Positions 62,188 to 64,000 of a stretch of 64,000 nucleotides of DNA are shown piece by piece; the first letter of the stretch is position 1; every line of letters begins with the position of its first letter. Source of the DNA: Terriglobia bacterium (GTDB lineage Bacteria > Acidobacteriota > Terriglobia > Terriglobales > Acidobacteriaceae); NCBI GenBank assembly GCA_020072815.1, contig JAIQGE010000009.1, positions 62,001 to 126,000 of the forward strand. Direction: 5' to 3'. A program made the translations under genes and the position numbers. Under the pieces are notes generated by a model, which was not told where the DNA came from, did not search any database, and worked only from the letters and a program-made list of their open reading frames with translations.

Positions 62188-62517
62188 AGTTACAGGATAA
62201 CTCTCAATATTAGACACCGGCGGGCGGTGTAAGGATTCCTGGCAGCCTGGATGCTTTTAGGACCTGTTTTCGCGACGATTAGCGACACAGAAGCCGGCAG
62301 AAATCGCTACACCAGCCGCCAGCGGAGAGGTTTCGGCCTTCCCGATCACCGCATCATCCGATTTTCCGGTCACCCGATTCTTCGCATCAGTGTCATCAGC
62401 GAATAAGCGTTATGCCGGTTACCCGATTTCGGCGATGGCGGCGATCACGCGCGATCCCGGCGATTCTTCCCCCCTGCCCCTCCCTCTCCATCCCAAGGTC
62501 TAAAGCACTTACACGAC
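62188..62517. other. Intergenic region with dispersed repeats
   Basis: No gene. It contains degenerate GATCACC/CCGATT repeats from about 62,340 to 62,470 and a pyrimidine-rich stretch near 62,465-62,500. It should include the promoter of the DUF6599 gene, which I could not place. Confidence 0.5.
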
Positions 62518-63324
62518 TCATCCCAAGCGATGCTCGTGTGGCACAGCCGCCCTCGGCTGTGCTTCTTCTCCGTGCCTCCGTGTCTCCGTGGTGAGATTTG
62601 CTTCCTCTGCGCTCATCGGCGGCAATCTGCGGCCGGCCTCTTCTCCGTGCCTCCGTGTCTCCGTGGTGAGCTCTTCCTCTTCGACCTGATCTTCCTCGTA
62701 CTTTGAACTCGCCACCAGTCGCCCCCGCACCGTCCGCGCCCCTATCTCCGACTCGCTCGGCATCTCTTCCGTCAGATACTCATCGTCTTCCTCGCCAAAC
62801 GTGGTGTTCTTCACGTTGCTGGCTGCAATCTGCAGCGAATACAGCAGCAACCCGGCTTTCTTCTCGCTGATCTCTTCGTCAATCAGCGCCCGCTGCACCA
62901 GCATCACTGCCATTTGTATGCTGTTCGCGTCCTCCAAAGCCGGCAACTCCAGCTTCCGCGCCCGCGCTTGCAGCATACGCTCGTGCGCGTAGCAGTAGTT
63001 GTGCCCCTTCACCCGCGGTGACCCGCACAACGTCCCGTCTTCCCGGATCTTCCCGCAGCGCGGCGCCTCGTCCGCCTTCCGCAGGTTCTGCTTCAGTTTT
63101 TCGTAGAGCTCGTGTTCCCTGGCTTCGGCGTCGCCCACCCGCTGGCACAGCTCCGGATTCTGTTCCATGAACCTGGAGCAGGCGCTGTACGCCTCTCCCA
63201 ACTCGCGTACCAGCCGGGCCGCTTCATTCCGGGTTTTCTCTTTGGCTGCTTGTTGTTGCCGTTGATATTCCTTGTATTCCTCTTCCGTCAGCTTCTTTCC
63301 GTCTACCATCCAGTAAAAACTCAC
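62518..63324 (-). CDS. Zinc-cluster protein with repeat-derived C-terminus
   Basis: A 268-residue protein. A charged coiled-coil (EEEYKEYQRQQQAAKEKTRNEAARLVREL) is followed by a zinc site CGKIREDGTLCGSPRVKGHNYCYAHERM (Cys-x8-Cys-x8-Cys-x2-His). The C-terminal 55 residues contain two copies of LTTETRRHGEEA, encoded by the dispersed repeat CACCACGGAGACACGGAGG in this frame (62567-62594 and 62640-62671). The original protein probably ended before them near residue 215. Function unknown. Confidence 0.65.
   Translation of the reverse strand: MSFYWMVDGKKLTEEEYKEYQRQQQAAKEKTRNEAARLVRELGEAYSACSRFMEQNPELCQRVGDAEAREHELYEKLKQNLRKADEAPRCGKIREDGTLCGSPRVKGHNYCYAHERMLQARARKLELPALEDANSIQMAVMLVQRALIDEEISEKKAGLLLYSLQIAASNVKNTTFGEEDDEYLTEEMPSESEIGARTVRGRLVASSKYEEDQVEEEELTTETRRHGEEAGRRLPPMSAEEANLTTETRRHGEEAQPRAAVPHEHRLG
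62567..62671. repeat. Two copies of a dispersed CTCCGTG repeat
   Basis: CTCCGTGCCTCCGTGTCTCC followed by GTGGTGAG occurs at 62567-62594 and again at 62644-62671. Both copies are in the same phase with respect to the minus-strand gene and extend its reading frame. Confidence 0.8.
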
Positions 63325-63794
63325 GTGTCACATTTCTCTTTCCCTCGCCCGGATAGATGAATTGTCATGCAGCGGCCAAACTTCGCCGCCGCCCGGGGTG
63401 CCTATTGAAGACTGCCGTATTGAAGACTGCCATCGAAGACTGTCATTCTTGACGACTGTCCCCTCCGGTTCCTGCGCCTGACCGGACGCGGGAATCCACC
63501 CCTGCTTCTGCTTGCTGTTTCTGGTTTGGTTTGCTTGGGTTGTGCCCTTTAGCGCAATTATTATAGCGAACATTAAGCGAATTGTCAAGCAAAATCGCAC
63601 GTCAGGGCTTCGAAATTTCCCCGGCTGCTTCAATAATCCCTAAGTAGAGACGTAGCACTGCTACGTCTCCCACCCTCAGGCTAAGCGCCAATCCAAACTG
63701 CATCGTGGACCTCAGAATCTGACGTGTGGCACAGCCGCCCCCGGCTGTGCGGATCTTCACCAGACGGCGGCTGGTATCCTGAGACCACAGCAAC
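63325..63794. other. Intergenic region with palindromic dispersed repeats
   Basis: No gene. It holds a GACGTAGCA-C-TGCTACGTC palindrome near 63650-63669. It also has a TGGCACAGCCGCCC/GGCTGTGC hairpin near 63726-63750, whose near copy sits at 62537-62562 inside the zinc-cluster gene. The AT-rich part around 63,540-63,600 may be the promoter of the zinc-cluster gene. Confidence 0.55.
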
Positions 63795-64000
63795 ATGGCC
63801 ACCCTCTTTACACACGCGCTGGTGGGCGCGGCCCTGGGACAGGCCGCCAGCCCCGGCTTGCAGAAGCAACCCAGCTTCTGGGCTACTACCATCGTTTGCT
63901 CCATGCTGCCGGACGTGGACGTCATCGGCTTCTCTTTCGGCATCCATTACGGCGACCTCTGGGGCCACCGCGGCATGACCCACTCGCTGCTGTTCGCCGC
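63795..64000 (+). CDS. YdjM/DUF457-like membrane hydrolase, cut by window edge
   Basis: The frame begins at ATG 63795 and is open at the last base (68 residues). MATLFTHALVGAALG, then CSMLPDVDVIGFSFGI and WGHRGMTHSLLFA, are the metal-binding His and Asp motifs of the DUF457 (YdjM-like, LexA-regulated membrane hydrolase) family. The 3' part is outside the window. Confidence 0.9.
   Translation, partial: MATLFTHALVGAALGQAASPGLQKQPSFWATTIVCSMLPDVDVIGFSFGIHYGDLWGHRGMTHSLLFA

Overview
The window is GC-rich bacterial DNA, most likely from an Acidobacteriota genome (Terriglobia-like). The best markers are a full-length acidobacterial duplicated orphan permease (ADOP-type ABC permease), a tetratricopeptide protein with the N-terminal regulator domain common in that phylum, DUF6526- and DUF6599-like proteins, and short dispersed intergenic repeats. 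The taxonomic call is inference.

Bases 1 to about 22,200 are an accessory island ending at tRNA-Phe(GAA) (22208-22283, minus). An excisionase-like gene and a complete tyrosine recombinase lie against the 3' end of the tRNA, the usual arrangement for an integrated element; the far end is not in the window. From left to right the island holds a DUF4007 gene cut by the window edge, a broken monooxygenase-like gene, a recombinase fragment that has lost its catalytic tyrosine, a three-gene operon (mobile mystery protein A, the Fic protein mobile mystery protein B, and a papain-like-fold protein), a complete tyrosine recombinase, a NucS-like nuclease next to a CHAT/caspase-like protease, a zinc metallopeptidase with a small membrane protein, a large RHS polymorphic-toxin protein, an orphan RHS tip with a DUF6869 immunity candidate, XRE regulators, several unknown genes and a protein built from repeated Cys-x2-Cys units.

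The most striking signal is in the first 7.4 kb. Three 28-bp sites (1414-1441, 4333-4360, 7352-7379) share the architecture of Xer/dif recombination sites: 11-bp inverted arms around a 6-bp spacer, with identical inner halves (TGATAA and TTATCA). A weaker fourth site lies at 967-994. They divide the region into cassettes of about 3 kb: Fic toxin module plus recombinase, then nuclease plus CHAT protease plus metallopeptidase. This resembles a pdif-like modular system carrying its own recombinase.

From 22.3 kb onward the DNA is ordinary chromosomal backbone: an FAD amine oxidase with a ketimine-reductase-like partner, a sugar epimerase, isocitrate lyase (aceA) beside a TPR/HTH protein, a beta-lactamase-fold enzyme, a thioredoxin-like protein, an M28 peptidase, glycerol kinase, RNase T2, the ADOP permease, MsrA, a YkgJ-type protein, alpha/beta hydrolases, an SCO protein, an FAH-family protein, an HbpS-like protein, an M20 peptidase, a GNAT protein, an ArnT-like glycosyltransferase, the DUF503-rbfA-nrnA cluster, a DinB protein, a di-heme cytochrome and a partial YdjM-like gene. 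Several intergenic gaps carry dispersed repeats, one of which is translated into the C-terminus of a neighbouring protein.
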